DNA of 64,000 nt from Megalobrama amblycephala (taxonomy: Eukaryota > Chordata > Actinopteri > Cypriniformes > Xenocyprididae): the NCBI RefSeq assembly GCF_018812025.1, contig NC_063061.1, positions 34,804,493 through 34,868,492 of the forward strand, read 5' to 3'. Under the pieces are notes generated by a model. It was given only the letters and a program-made list of their open reading frames with translations. It was not told the origin of the DNA and did no database searches. Positions 43,432 through 54,421 of the stretch are shown piece by piece. Position numbers and translations under genes: made by a program. Position 1 is the first letter of the stretch; each line of letters opens with the position of its first letter.

Positions 43432-46380
43432 ATCGCCGCCCCGTGAGGAGTATTAATTGAGCGGTGTGTGTATATATAAAGTCCCTTTAAGACAAGTCAT
43501 TTAACTCGGCGGCCATCTTTGAAACGCCTCTCGGGCTGGGCATCCATGCAGCTCCTATCTCTTTGAATGGGGAAACAATTCTCCAAAGCTGTTTGCTAAG
43601 CTTTCGATTAAATTTCATATTTGAAATCACCAATGAATTCTGACAACAACTGTCTCATATTTTTATTTTTTTTCCAAACACTCGAATCATGACAAAAAAA
43701 CCTGTATTTTTTAGGCTGGATCAAGCTTAATGCGCATGCGCAGACCTAAATGTGCGTCTCTTGTGCTTCATTTCTGAGGCGCGCATCTGACTATTTCTAT
43801 AGAAACCAGTGCTTCTAACGGCCGCTGCAGTGACGCGATGACTTTACTAGTTGGCGATTGGCTCTTATTTTGAAGGCGGGACTTGTTCCGCCATATTGCG
43901 CGTTACACTTTCTCCCATTCAAAACAATACGAGTGACGCGTCTTGTGTTATTGTATAGTCTTTGGTATATATAAAGAGCTTCCACAGGCTAGTGTGAGAT
44001 TTCGTCATCATTGCATCATTGTTGCGTCTGGGTTTCCGGTAGTCCGCCGCTCTATTCGAGCTGGTGTCTGTTTGTGGTTATTTTTATTACTGCTTAAGAG
44101 GGTTGGCTCCCCTGCGTTACTGCTATAGAGTTCCTGTTTGAAAAGAAATCGCTTGAATATACAACACGGTGTGCTGTGAGGGGCTGCTGCTCTCCTGCTA
44201 GTGAACTTTAAGGAATTGGTTTGCCAGATATCTAACCGGAAGTCCTGCTTGTTGGCCTGCAAATTGGGTGGGGTCTATCGCTGCATGGCCTAGTCTCAAC
44301 GCTGCTGTTCTGCTTTATAGAGTACCTCAGGGATGACGCATTTTTGTAGGCAAAACCCGGAAGCGAGTTAGCATTTTAGGGCTTCCGGTTCCAACGCCGT
44401 AAAGTCTATGGGTTTTTTGAATGGGTTTTTGCTAAATCGCTTGAAATAAGGTCTGTGGTTAACAAAGCCTCTAAATATTTTAACGTTTTGATCTATGACA
44501 TAAAACACACCAGTTATAACCCACTTGTGATTTTTTTTAAACCTTTACTGTGTCTTAAAAACGGCAGTTGCTAACAAATTGCTAAAAGGGACTACTTCCT
44601 TTGGCGGGGACTTTAGACGTCATCATTAAAAACGGGACATTTGGACAGCATTTCTTATGAAAAAGTGGATAAGTATTCATAACAGCACAGATCATAATCA
44701 GCGAGCATGTTTATAAATAAAGTTGTTTTTTAAATACAGTCTGAGGAAGCTTGGTGGTGACGTCGTTGATCCGCGACCATGGTGTGCTGTAGTCCGTTTA
44801 TAGCCTACTGTTAGGTTTTTATATCTGACCACTTTATTTATGCTTCAAAATGTATTTATGTTATTTTAACTTGTAAAGATTATATTGATAGACAAAACGT
44901 GTAAGTATCATAACCCTTTGTTAAACACAGAGCTTTTGGGTTTGTTGTATTTGATCTGCTTTCTTTTGTTTGTTCTATGGTGTCATTGTGTGTTTTGGAT
45001 TTATTCAGTTTAATCTGTTACTCTTGTTAATTTCTCTCTTTATTTGTTGGTTTGTTAATAATCTTGTATTTGTACGGCTCTGTTTTGTTTAGTGTCATTT
45101 TTGTTTTTGTTTTTGATAGCCAAGGATATATATTTTTGAGCCCTTTAATATAATTTATTTTTGTTTCCTTTTTGTAAAGATCAGTTAAATCTTTTGACTG
45201 TGTTTTAGTTTTGTTTATTGTGGTGAGACTCATAACTAGTGCTGTTTTGCCTTTGTATTTTGATTCCTTTTTTTTTTTTTTTGTCGTTACTAACTTGTTT
45301 TGTTTTTTTCTTTCATCTCTTTATAGGAGCTGGGGTGACCCGAAGTGGGCAGGCTGGCTATTCTTGGGGGGTGGAAATTCTCCTTTCCCAAAAGTGTGTG
45401 GTGTGGATTTCCTTGCAGTGGATTGCACTAAGTGTGTGTGTGCTTGTGAGATTTTGTGCACAGGGGGATACTCAATGGGGGTTGTTTTGAAGCCCACTGC
45501 TTAGCCTGCCCTCCTCTGGGCACACCCCAGTTCAGTGGCGAGAATTGTTGTTGTGTGGTGAGCAATTTGTTCTCTATCTAAATATAGTGTTGCACACTTG
45601 GTATACAAAGCTGTATAGAAGCGTGATGAAATGGAAATCAAGGAGTATTTATTAAAGCAGAAATAAACAAAACTTAACAGCACGCACATCATCGTGCATC
45701 ATTATTCTCTTTTTCTCTTCATCTCTCCAGGACCCCGGAAACAACCCTAGGACCCCGGCAACTCCTCCTCTTGCTGCCCAGCCGGTGCCTGATAATGCTA
45801 TGCATTTCCAATCATCTCCAAAATGAAAGCAAACAAACAATTGTAAATAAAAGAACACCAAATTAAATAAAATAACAATTTAACAAAACAAAATTGTTAT
45901 TTTTGGGATTCTAAGGATATTTCCTATGCTTCCCACAGTAGTCTGGAGTGGTTGGCTGCCACCGGAATTGCATTGCTATATGACCTGTGATTCCTTTTTT
46001 CCTTTTTATTTATTATGATTCAATAAAGTGTTTTTTGTACATATTCACGTCTCATTGTTTGGTGATTATGGGAAGAAAATCGAACTTGCGTGCCCTTAGT
46101 TGATATTTCCCCGGCTGATTCAGGTTGGGATGGCGTAGTCGCTACTTTGTATATATTTGAATACGAGAGTGCCCTCCTCTTGCCACAGTTAAATGAAAAC
46201 TAATAGCGTTTTCACAAATATGTGTATATGTTTTGACTGAAGTGTGTATGTTTTGACTGAAGTGTGTCATTTTGCAAACAATCTAGGAATTATGCAAATT
46301 GAGTGTGGTGTTTGGATAATTGTGATTATATTTTGAAAAAAAAGAACCCAGTTTTCAAAATTGTGTGTAAACAATTGAAA
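43432..46380. mobile_element. Composite insertion of unresolved repeats
   Basis: It replaces the 3' end of the pseudogene. A first block, 43440-43985, has GGCGGCCATCTTTGAAACGC and ends near TATAGTCTTTGGTATATATA, and looks like a non-autonomous DNA transposon. A second block near 44325-44640 (GATGACGCATTTTTGTAGGC, ACCCGGAAGCGAGTTAGC) looks like another. 44900-46060 is a T-rich stretch, then GAGCTGGGGTGACCCGAAGT after a strong acceptor-like CTTTCATCTCTTTATAG at 45326, of unknown origin. 46190-46375 resembles the IS630-like relic ends. No coding domain recognised in any of it. Confidence 0.4.
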
Positions 46381-46596
46381 AAAAAAAAAAAAAAAAAAAA
46401 AATGTAAGAATACTAATAAAATCTGGCTGAAATGGTTGTTGTAAGTGGTTGCTACCAGTCCAATAAAACTTCACTAGTGACGCAGTGTCACTTTTCCCAT
46501 ACTGAAGGTTGCAAAATAATAATATTTGCTTTAGTTGACATCCTGTCATAACACCATTTTTTTCTTTGTCATAAACCTTAAAAGTTCAGTCTAAAA

Positions 46597-46722
46597 ATTT
46601 GCATATCTTGTGTTTTTTTGTGACATGTAGCAGATGAAATCGAGGTCATATATACGTCTTGTCTCTAAAACACAGCACAGAGATTTATACACATTCAGAG
46701 AGACTGCACATTCACTCTTCAG
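46597..46722 (+). promoter_or_regulatory. Promoter cassette and non-coding exon 1 of receptor 7
   Basis: ATTTGCATATC at 46598, TTTTTGTGACATGTAGCAGA, TATA-like TCATATATACG, CTAAAACACAGCACAGAGAT, CATTCAGAGAGACTGCACAT and donor CAG|GTAATAAG at 46722/46723, closer to the GTAAG consensus than other copies. The acceptor GTTCATTCACAG ends at 47001, giving an inferred intron of 279 bp. Confidence 0.75.
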
Positions 46723-47081
46723 GTAATAAGCTCCTCTTTTTGATTTAACCTCAATAATAATCAACCAGCAGTGGAAATATATATTAAAAAAATGACATGC
46801 TTATAAATTTAGGCTAAGCATAAATACTTACAATATATACAAACCATAAAGTTATTTAATAATGGTGTGGTCTGGTTATACAAGTTTAAATGAGGAAATT
46901 TGTATTACAAAATAATTGTATTATGTTGTATACTGGATGAATATATTTATATGTTATGTTTACCTTATTGACTCAGTCTGAATTAACTGGTTCATTCACA
47001 GTTCTCCATAAAACAAATCAGTGGCAATATTATATTTGGCTTGTGAGCTGCTGAGCTAAGAAGACAAACAACACAGAGGAG

Positions 47082-47927
47082 ATGAATAACTCTACAGTGA
47101 ACTTCATCACACCTGAAATATCTACAAACTCCACAACTCAGCCCTTTGGGCTAATTAACTTTCTGATAACCTCCATATACAGCATACATTTCCTGTTTAG
47201 TATTCCTACACACTCTTATGTGATCTGGCTCATCATCACAGGAACAGAAAGTGGAGTTGTATCAGCGTTCTTCAATCTCCACCTCTCTATTTGTGAGATT
47301 GTTAACTGTCTGCATAGTTTGGTCTCTATACTGACAATTTACTTCTCAAGTCTCTCATTTTTAATGCTGTTTCTACAAGGATTAATTCTCAGTGGCCGTC
47401 CTGTGTTTCAGTGTCTGATCTGTGTTGAGCGTTACCTGGCAGTGGTTCATCCTGTAACCTTTCTGAAGTACAAACCTCTCAGATATAGAGTGATCTGCTG
47501 CACTGTGGCTTGGATAATTATTCTTGGATCCTGTTTCTATTGTTTATTTATTGCAATCTCACAAAACATTCATGTCAAAACATGGTTCTTTTCACTGCAA
47601 TTCCTTGTCTTCTTCTGCATCCAGTTGTTTTGTCTTGTAGCTGTTCTCAGAGCTCTGAAGCAGTCAGGACCTGGAGAGAGAAGGAGAGAGAGAGAGGAGG
47701 AAAACCACATGAAGAGAAGAGCATTTCATCTCATTCTAATAGCTACTGTGAGCATGGCTTTTATATATGTCCCTTATACTATCACAGGATTCTGTATCAT
47801 TATAACACAACAGAATCATGACGCATATTGGCTCCCTGGTTTGGTATGTTATGTGTTGGCTGGTTTCATTCAGCCAGTTCTTTATCTTCAACGAACTGGA
47901 AAGCTCTCCACCCTCTGTTCCTCATAA
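47082..47927 (+). CDS. Orphan rhodopsin-like 7TM receptor 7
   Basis: A 281-residue receptor. Sequons N3 and N16 (N7 is lost because F-I follows). TM1 SIPTH, the only intact copy with Ser in place of the usual Gly before x-P-T. Loop 1 TGTESGVVSAFF. TM2 HLSICE. SLSFLMLFLQGL before TM3; SGRPVFQ. ERY 116-118. Loop 2 ISQNIHVKTWFF, as in receptor 5. Loop 3 GPGERRREREEENH. TM6 YVPY, then IITQQNHDAYWLPG shared with receptor 8. TM7 QPVLYLQRTG. Tail LSTLCSS with one Cys. Together with receptor 8 it lies in a duplicated block corresponding to the pseudogenes at 35937 and 42674. Confidence 0.9.
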   Translation: MNNSTVNFITPEISTNSTTQPFGLINFLITSIYSIHFLFSIPTHSYVIWLIITGTESGVVSAFFNLHLSICEIVNCLHSLVSILTIYFSSLSFLMLFLQGLILSGRPVFQCLICVERYLAVVHPVTFLKYKPLRYRVICCTVAWIIILGSCFYCLFIAISQNIHVKTWFFSLQFLVFFCIQLFCLVAVLRALKQSGPGERRREREEENHMKRRAFHLILIATVSMAFIYVPYTITGFCIIITQQNHDAYWLPGLVCYVLAGFIQPVLYLQRTGKLSTLCSS

Positions 47928-48321
47928 TATCTGCAATTGATATATTTTACTAGTTCTAGTTACTTTATTCTCTCAATGTTGTATTGGATAACTTTAATTT
48001 AATAATTGATTCACGATTTGTTTAATTTAATAATAAATTTAGTCACTTTTGATTTTAAATGTTTGTTTTTGTGAATTGTGGGGACATTCCATAGGTGTAA
48101 TGGTTTTTATACTGTACAAACTGTATTTTCTATCACCCTTCACTACCCCTACCCCTAAACCTAACCATCACAGGAAACTGTGCACACTTTTACTTTCTCA
48201 CAAAAACTCATTGTGTATGATTTATAAGCCTTTTGACAAATGGGGACATGGTGTAATGTCTTCATAAGTCACCCTCTCCTTGTAATACCTTTATGTCATT
48301 ATACAAATTTGTGTCATGATA

Positions 48322-48370
<49 letters not shown>

Positions 48371-48371
48371 G

Positions 48372-48418
<47 letters not shown>

Positions 48419-48613
48419 TTGTGAGTGTATTCACTGACACACTAAACATTTACATAGCAAACATTTACATGTAGCAAAATGTTCCAGGTCTGAATTTATA
48501 AAGATCGTTTTGGCAGATTGATTATGTTTTAGCCTGTCAAAATAAAATATTATAGCAATACTTTTGTTTAGCCTCAATATTGAAATTGGCTGACAAATCA
48601 CATGGTCACATAT
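47928..48613. other. 3' flank with CA and A microsatellites
   Basis: Non-coding. TTCCATAGGTGTAATGG and ACCCCTAAACCTAACCATCA resemble a common dispersed repeat also seen at 26350-26420. (CA)n at 48321-48368, then a run of about 45 A to 48416. The His/Thr/Lys frame here is an artefact. Confidence 0.6.
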
Positions 48614-49462
48614 GGGGCCCTATATTAACGATCTAAACGCAAAGTGTAAAGCGCACGGCGCAGGTGCACTCAGGGCGTGTCCAAATCCACTTTTGCTATT
48701 TTAACGACGGAAAAACGGTCCGTGCGCGGAGGCGCATTTTTAAAATGGGTTGTCCCTATTCTCTTAATGAGTAATGGGCGTAACATTCAATAAACCAATC
48801 AGAGTGTCATCTCCCATTCCCTTTAAGAGCAAGATGCGCTCGCGCCATGGCGGATTGCTATTTACATGGCGTACACGCGATGAGTCAGTTAATATATATG
48901 TGTGTGTATTGGCACGATTGTTCAATTAATTAGCCAATTTCGTTCATCATTATAAGTAGTAATAGGCTGAATTGAAAATAGGTAGCCTAATTCTAATACA
49001 CGCAATGACTATTCATCATTACATTTTTATATTTATGTAGCCTACACAATAATATTCTTTTACACTGTAATCCTTTTGTTTTTAATATTTGGCATGTTTG
49101 TGTGATGCGCATCCCTGTGTGTAATAAACAAAGTCAACGCGCACTGTGGACGCGCCCAGAGGCGCAGTTTCTACCAACGCGCTCTAACAAAAAAATATTG
49201 CGCCATTGACTTTAGACCAGGTTTGAGTTGGTCTATGGCGCAGTCTATTTTCAGCTCCTTAAAATAGCAATGCGCCGGCAATGCGCCTGAACACACCTCT
49301 TTTTTAGACCAGCACGCCCATGGGCGCACTAACTGGCGCAAATGCATTTACTAATTTAAGGACGTGGCGCTGAACGGGAAAACGCGAACGGCGCCGGACG
49401 CAAACTAGCAAACACTTGCGCTGCGCCTTGCGTCGCATTGCGCCGGGTGTATTATAGGGCCC
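48614..49462. mobile_element. hAT-like MITE with GGGCCC ends
   Basis: The ends GGGCCCTATATTA and TATTATAGGGCCC are inverted. The interior is CpG-rich with GCGCAGGTGCACTC-type sequence and paired inverted motifs (AACGCAAAGTGTAAAGCGCA against GCGCTGCGCCTTGCGTCGCA). About 848 bp, no ORF of note. The paralogous segment at 36930-36960 lacks it (GGCCACCGATGATGCTGACA), which confirms an insertion after the duplication. The target duplication is short or degraded (possibly ATG). Confidence 0.8.
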
Positions 49463-49682
49463 ATGATGTTGACATGCTGGAAAGGCATTATTATCTGAGA
49501 TATAAAGTTTTACTTATGCGTTCATATAAATCTATGAACTTATAGATGAAAAAATGATGTGTATTTTCCCCATGCAGATTCAGTATATGCTTAGTGCTTT
49601 GTCATAATAATTGCTTTACACTTGACATCCTGTCATAACACTTTTTTTTTTTCTTTGTCATACCTTAAAAGTTCAGTCTATA

Positions 49683-49795
49683 AATTTGCATATATTGTGT
49701 TTTATGTGACGTGTAGCAGATGAAGTTCGTGTTGTCTCCAAAACACAGCACAGAAGTGAATAAACATCCAGAGAGACTGGACTTCCACTCTTCAG
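49683..49795 (+). promoter_or_regulatory. Promoter cassette and non-coding exon 1 of receptor 8
   Basis: AAATTTGCATATATTG, TTTTATGTGACGTGTAGCAG, GTTGTCTCCAAAACACAG, AACATCCAGAGAGACTGGAC and donor CAG|GTGATAAAC at 49795/49796. The acceptor GTTCATTCACAG ends at 51610. The inferred intron of 1815 bp is enlarged by a transposon at 50066-51502; without it the intron would be about 380 bp, as in the other copies. Confidence 0.75.
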
Positions 49796-50065
49796 GTGAT
49801 AAACACTTTTTGATTTTTTGATTAACCTCAGTACTATCAACCAAGAGTGTAACTGTGTTCATCCGAAAATGTTTTGGGATGCATTTAATGCTTTAGTTAA
49901 AATTGGATTGAGTAATTTTCTGAACAGAAGTAAATCAATTTAAAGGAAATGTATTAAAGAAAATGACATACTTAATTTAGGCTAAGCATAAATACTACTG
50001 ATTATACACAACCATATTTTTTAAGTCATTTAATAATGATTTGCTGGTTGTTTGAGTTCAAAGTA

Positions 50066-51502
50066 CACTGTAAAAAAAAAAAAAAAAAAAATAGTAAAAA
50101 AATGGTCAAAGACTGTTAGCTACAGCTGCCAAACAAAAACCTTAAAATGAAAGTAAAATATTCTAATTTAAATAAAATGCAAAAAACTTTAACAGAAATT
50201 TTCTTTAAACTTTTTATTTTTTCACAGAAAAAAAGTTATTTTACATGTATTCCCTGAATTATTACAATAAAACACCTTCACTGCAAAACATAATCATAAC
50301 ATAATAAAAAAAAATAAAAAAAATGGTCAAATGACTTTCAGCAGCAGCTGCCAAACAAAGTCTGTAAAATAAATGTAAAATAACCTAGTTTAAATAAAAT
50401 GCAAAACACTCTTACAGAAGAAAAAAAAAAAAAAAAAAAAAAATGTTTTACAGATAAATCCTCAGTTATTAAAACACATTCACTGTAAAATGTGAAACTC
50501 TTGGATTTAACTGTAATTTCAAATAAATTGGACAAAGATGTGTTAGTGTTTAACGTTCTGCTGTTGTCAGTCGTTTGAATCAAATCAGGAAATACCTATA
50601 AAATAACCATGTTTTTTAACGTTTAAAGATTTTTGCACTTCATTTAAATTAGGATATTTTACTTTAATTTAATGGTTTTTGTTTGGCAGCCGCTGCTGCC
50701 AGTCATTGACTGTTTTTTTTAATGATTTTTTTTAAAGTGAAGACATTTACTCATAATAATTCAGGAAATACCTGTAAAATAACAGTGTTTTTTCAGTTTA
50801 TTTAAATTAGGATAACTTACTTTAATTTAATTGTTTTTGTTTGGCAGCCACAGCTGCCAGTCATTGACTGTTTTTATGATATTTTTTAAAGTGAAGATAT
50901 TTGATTGTAATAATTCAGGAATTACCTGTAAAATAATAGTGTTTTTTCAGTTTATTTAAATTAGGATATTTCACTTTAATTTTACGTTTTTTGTTTGGCA
51001 GTCAGTGCTGCCAGTCATTGACGTTTTTTTTAACGATTTCTTTTAAAGTGAAGGTATTTGATCATAATAATTTGGCAAATACCTGTAAAATAACAGTGTT
51101 TTTGGTTTATTTAAATTAGGATATTTTACTTTAATTCCACAGGGTTTTTTGGCTGCATTCATTTGACCGTTTTATCATTTAACTGTTGTGCAGTTTGTTA
51201 CTGTTTAATTACTGATTATTTTTGTAATTTTACTTACATTTGTTTGTAATTTAAGAAAACAGAAAAATACTGTATACAGTAATACAGTATATTTTCTGTA
51301 AAAAAGTAGGCTATGTGAATTATTGTAATTTTTCATTAATGTCATAATACTTAAAATAATAGCTGAGTTGTTAATTTACATATATTGCTTATAATTTTAC
51401 AGAGTTGTAAGTATAATTTAAAATAAAAGAAAATGACTGTAAAAAAATCAGTTATTTTCCATAAAGTTAGTTTTTTTTTTTTTTTTTTTTTTTTTTACAG
51501 TG
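50066..51502. mobile_element. CACTG-end repeat element in the intron of receptor 8
   Basis: Begins CACTGTAAAAAA and ends TTTTTTACAGTG, flanked by TA on both sides (50064-50065, 51503-51504). The homologous intron before the pseudogene at 42674 has GAGTTTAAAGTAGGACTTTG with no insertion, which fixes the borders. The interior (about 50580-51150) holds four diverged units of about 130 bp, each with AATTCAGGAAATACCTGTAA and TGTTTGGCAGCC. No transposase. EnSpm-like ends are possible but a 2 bp TA duplication is not typical, so the class is open. Confidence 0.75.
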
Positions 51503-51687
51503 TAGGAACTTTGCATACAAAGTAATTTATTATGTTTAATACTGGATGAATGGATTTAAATGTTATGTTTACCTTATTGACTCAGTCTGAATTAACTGGT
51601 TCATTCACAGTTTTCCATAAAAAAGATCACAGTTGCAATGTTATATACAATATGGTTGAGCTGCTGAACTAAGAAGACACAGACGAG

Positions 51688-52527
51688 ATGAATAACTCTA
51701 CAGTGAACTTCATCACACCTGAAACATCTACAAACTCCACAACTCATTCCTTTGGGCTACTGAACTTTGTTGAAACTTGTATACTCGGAATAAATGTCCT
51801 GTTCGGTGTTCCTACAAACTTCTATGTTATATGGCTCATCATCACAGGAAGTGGAGTTGCATCAGAGTTCTTCAACCTCAATCTCACCGTTTGTGAGATT
51901 GTTAACTCTCTGAATTGTTTGATTGCTATACTAACATGTTACTTTTCAAGTCTCTCATTTTTACCAATGTTTCTAGAAGGACTAACTCTCACTAGCCGTC
52001 CTCTGTTTCAGTGTCTGATCAGTGTTGAGCGTTACCTGGCAGTGGTTCATCCTGTAACCTTTCTGAAGTACAAACCTCTCAGATATAGAGTGATCTGCTG
52101 CACTGCGGCCTGGATAATTATTCTTGGATCCTGTTTCTATTGTTTATTTATGTTAATCTCACAAAACATTAATGTACACATATGGTTCTTCTCAACACAG
52201 TTCCTTCTCTTCCTCTCCATCCAGTTGTTTTTCCTTGTCACTGTTCTCAGAGCTCTGAAGCAGTCAGGACCAGGAGAGAGAGGGAGAAAGAGAGAGGAGG
52301 AAAACCATATGAAGAGAAGAGCGTTCCATCTCATTCTAATAACTACTGTGACCATGACATTTACATATGTCCCTTATACTATGACAGGATTCTGTATCAT
52401 TATAACTCAACAGAATCATGACGCATATTGGCTCCCTGGTTTGGTATGTTATGTGTTGGCTGGTTTTGTTCAGCCTGTTCTTTATCTTCAACGGACTGGA
52501 AAACTCTCCAGCCTCTGTTCCTTATAA
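51688..52527 (+). CDS. Orphan rhodopsin-like 7TM receptor 8
   Basis: A 279-residue receptor. Sequons N3 and N16. TM1 GVPTN. Short loop 1 (ITGSGVAS). TM2 NLTVCE, which also creates an N-L-T sequon inside TM2 that should not be used. Before TM3, SLSFLPMFLEGLTLTSRP. The usual C-L-I-C-V-E-R-Y is C-L-I-S-V-E-R-Y (ERY 114-116), so one Cys is lost. Loop 2 ISQNINVHIWFF. Loop 3 GPGERGRKREEENH. TM5 ends FFLVTVLRAL. TM6 TYVPYTMTG. TM7 QPVLYLQRTG. Tail LSSLCSL. Closest to the pseudogene at 42674. Ligand unknown. Confidence 0.9.
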   Translation: MNNSTVNFITPETSTNSTTHSFGLLNFVETCILGINVLFGVPTNFYVIWLIITGSGVASEFFNLNLTVCEIVNSLNCLIAILTCYFSSLSFLPMFLEGLTLTSRPLFQCLISVERYLAVVHPVTFLKYKPLRYRVICCTAAWIIILGSCFYCLFMLISQNINVHIWFFSTQFLLFLSIQLFFLVTVLRALKQSGPGERGRKREEENHMKRRAFHLILITTVTMTFTYVPYTMTGFCIIITQQNHDAYWLPGLVCYVLAGFVQPVLYLQRTGKLSSLCSL

Positions 52528-52896
52528 GATCTGTAATTGAGATATTTTACTAGTTACTTTATATACTTAATGTCTTTGTCAATAATTAATTAATGATTTG
52601 TTAAATTTAATGTTAAATTCAGTTATTTATTTATTTTTGGTCATTAAATGCCATCAATACATTCTTTATGGAACGAACATTTGTACAACAGATAACAGGT
52701 TACAATAAAACATTTACATTTAAAGGTTTTCAAATTTGCAATACATTCCAGCATGTAATCCACATTTGCAATTCCAAATAACAGAAACGTTGCAATTTTA
52801 AATGGCTTGAGAATATTACATTATTGTGTTGATTCAAACAATACCATGGCTTACATTCACAGCCTTTTTTGTTGAAGGCAAGAATGTAATCAAAAG

Positions 52897-52940
52897 TTCA
52901 TCACCTGAAGAGTGAATGTCCAGTCTCTCTGTGCTGTGTT
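52897..52940 (-). repeat. Orphan copy of non-coding exon 1, minus strand
   Basis: On the minus strand it reads CACAGCACAGAGAGACTGGA then CATTCACTCTTCAG|GTGATGAAC, i.e. exon 1 with its splice donor, but the octamer, TGACGTG box and TATA-like part are missing. It points towards the 3' end of receptor 8. A relic of an inverted receptor unit, or a template for antisense transcription. Confidence 0.65.
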
Positions 52941-53087
52941 TGTATAATATTTGGTATAATAAATATAATAAAATCAAGAAAGGAATAAAAAAATGTTTTA
53001 ATATCTTCTGGCTTACTATCTTGTTGTTCACCAATAAATAGACAAAGCACTTTTTCATTATCTCACACCAGGTTCTGGTAAGAGCTG

Positions 53088-53088
<1 letters not shown>

Positions 53089-53180
<92 letters not shown>
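53089..53180. repeat. TG/TA microsatellite
   Basis: (TG)n at 53089-53128 followed by (TA)n to 53180. Confidence 0.95.
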
Positions 53181-53183
<3 letters not shown>

Positions 53184-53464
53184 CACACAATTTATTCAGA
53201 CACCTTGAAGATTTCATTCATTAATACAGTGTATTCACTGTAGTTTAAAAAAAAGGGTAATAAAGTATGCCAAGATCTCAGTTAATCTGTCAAATCTCAA
53301 TTTTGTCAGATAACACTTCAGCAAAACATGTCCAGGTCAAAGTGTCTGAATAATTTTTGGGTATAATATGTCACAGTTTACTTATTTTGCCATCCTCACT
53401 TACAAAAATGGACTATAGAGTCGTGCACCCACTAGTAAAAACATATCAAAAATATAAAAAAATA

Positions 53465-53945
53465 TAGTCCTTTACGATGGTTGCTTGTCAGACTGTACGA
53501 ACATGATTCTCATGTCACACTGTGGGATCTCAGCTGTCATTTATGTCAGACTGTACGATAGTCAAGATGGATGCGCGGATGCGCATGAAAATTTGTCCGG
53601 AATTTTACATCATCAACCCATACACGTTTCGGTGACTGTGAGCTGCATTACACGTGAGACTGAAATGGTGGCTAACAAAGAAATCTCTATTGTTAATTTT
53701 GATCACAGCTTGTCTTGAAAAACAAAGACAATTTGACGTTTGTCGTAGGAGAAGTCACACTGGAGGATTGTGAAATCTTCTGACACTGCCAGAATTTTGT
53801 TGGAGGTCAAATTTCACCACCCATTAATCAGCTGTCGATGAACATGTCAAACTAGCAAAAAAAACTACAGATTTTAGGCTAGGATTATAGGAATCTTTTA
53901 GGATTTGCAAAATTTGTCAAAATTGCACAGTGTACACCAGCCTTT
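53465..53945. repeat. Probable non-autonomous DNA transposon fragment
   Basis: GTCAGACTGTACGA occurs twice in the block (53488 and 53548). CpG-rich part GATGGATGCGCGGATGCGCA. Ends near AAATTGCACAGTGTACACCA. The composition and internal repeat suggest a mobile element, but no inverted ends were found. Confidence 0.3.
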
Positions 53946-53984
53946 AGATGAAATCAACTGAAGATAAAAATCATTAAAATCTCT

Positions 53985-54413
53985 GAAGATCTGATTAAAC
54001 AACTCCACAAACAGTATTACCAGCTTCACTTATTACTAACCACAGTGACTTTATTTTCAAACATCTGCAGAATTGAGAATTAACTGATGTAAATAGACTA
54101 GGTTTATTGGTCAAGAAAAGAAAAGCCACCATCATGGAGATCAGCGTTTTCTTAAGCTGGGCTCTTGACCCTTGACTTTCTATGTTAGATTAGATTTAAC
54201 AATGCACATTGTTGTAAAGAAGTGAAGTCAGTGCTTTTATATGTTATATAGTCATTGTGAGATGGCCTGATTGCATCCAAAGCAACTGATCATATGTTTA
54301 GTCATTTGTACATTTGAGTTTTGTATTACCAACCCAGTGAAACTACAGCATGAGAAGAAAGTGCTGCAGCAAACAGATATATTGAGTAATTTTAAAACCA
54401 TGCAGTGCACAAA
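53985..54413 (+). repeat. Left part of the palindrome-bearing repeat family
   Basis: AACAGTATTACCAGCTTCAC, GAAAAGCCACCATCATGGAG and CTTGACTTTCTATGTTAG match 17980-18140. The family continues after the foldback insertion at 58957 (GAACTACTG, then ACATCAAGAATCAGCATATG), matching 18439-18490. Confidence 0.6.
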
Positions 54414-54421
54414 AAAATTTG

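Larger units (their letters stand above)
52528..53400. other. 3' flank of receptor 8
   Basis: Non-coding apart from the exon 1 relic at 52897 and a (TG)n(TA)n microsatellite at 53089-53180, which creates artificial frames. Confidence 0.5.
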
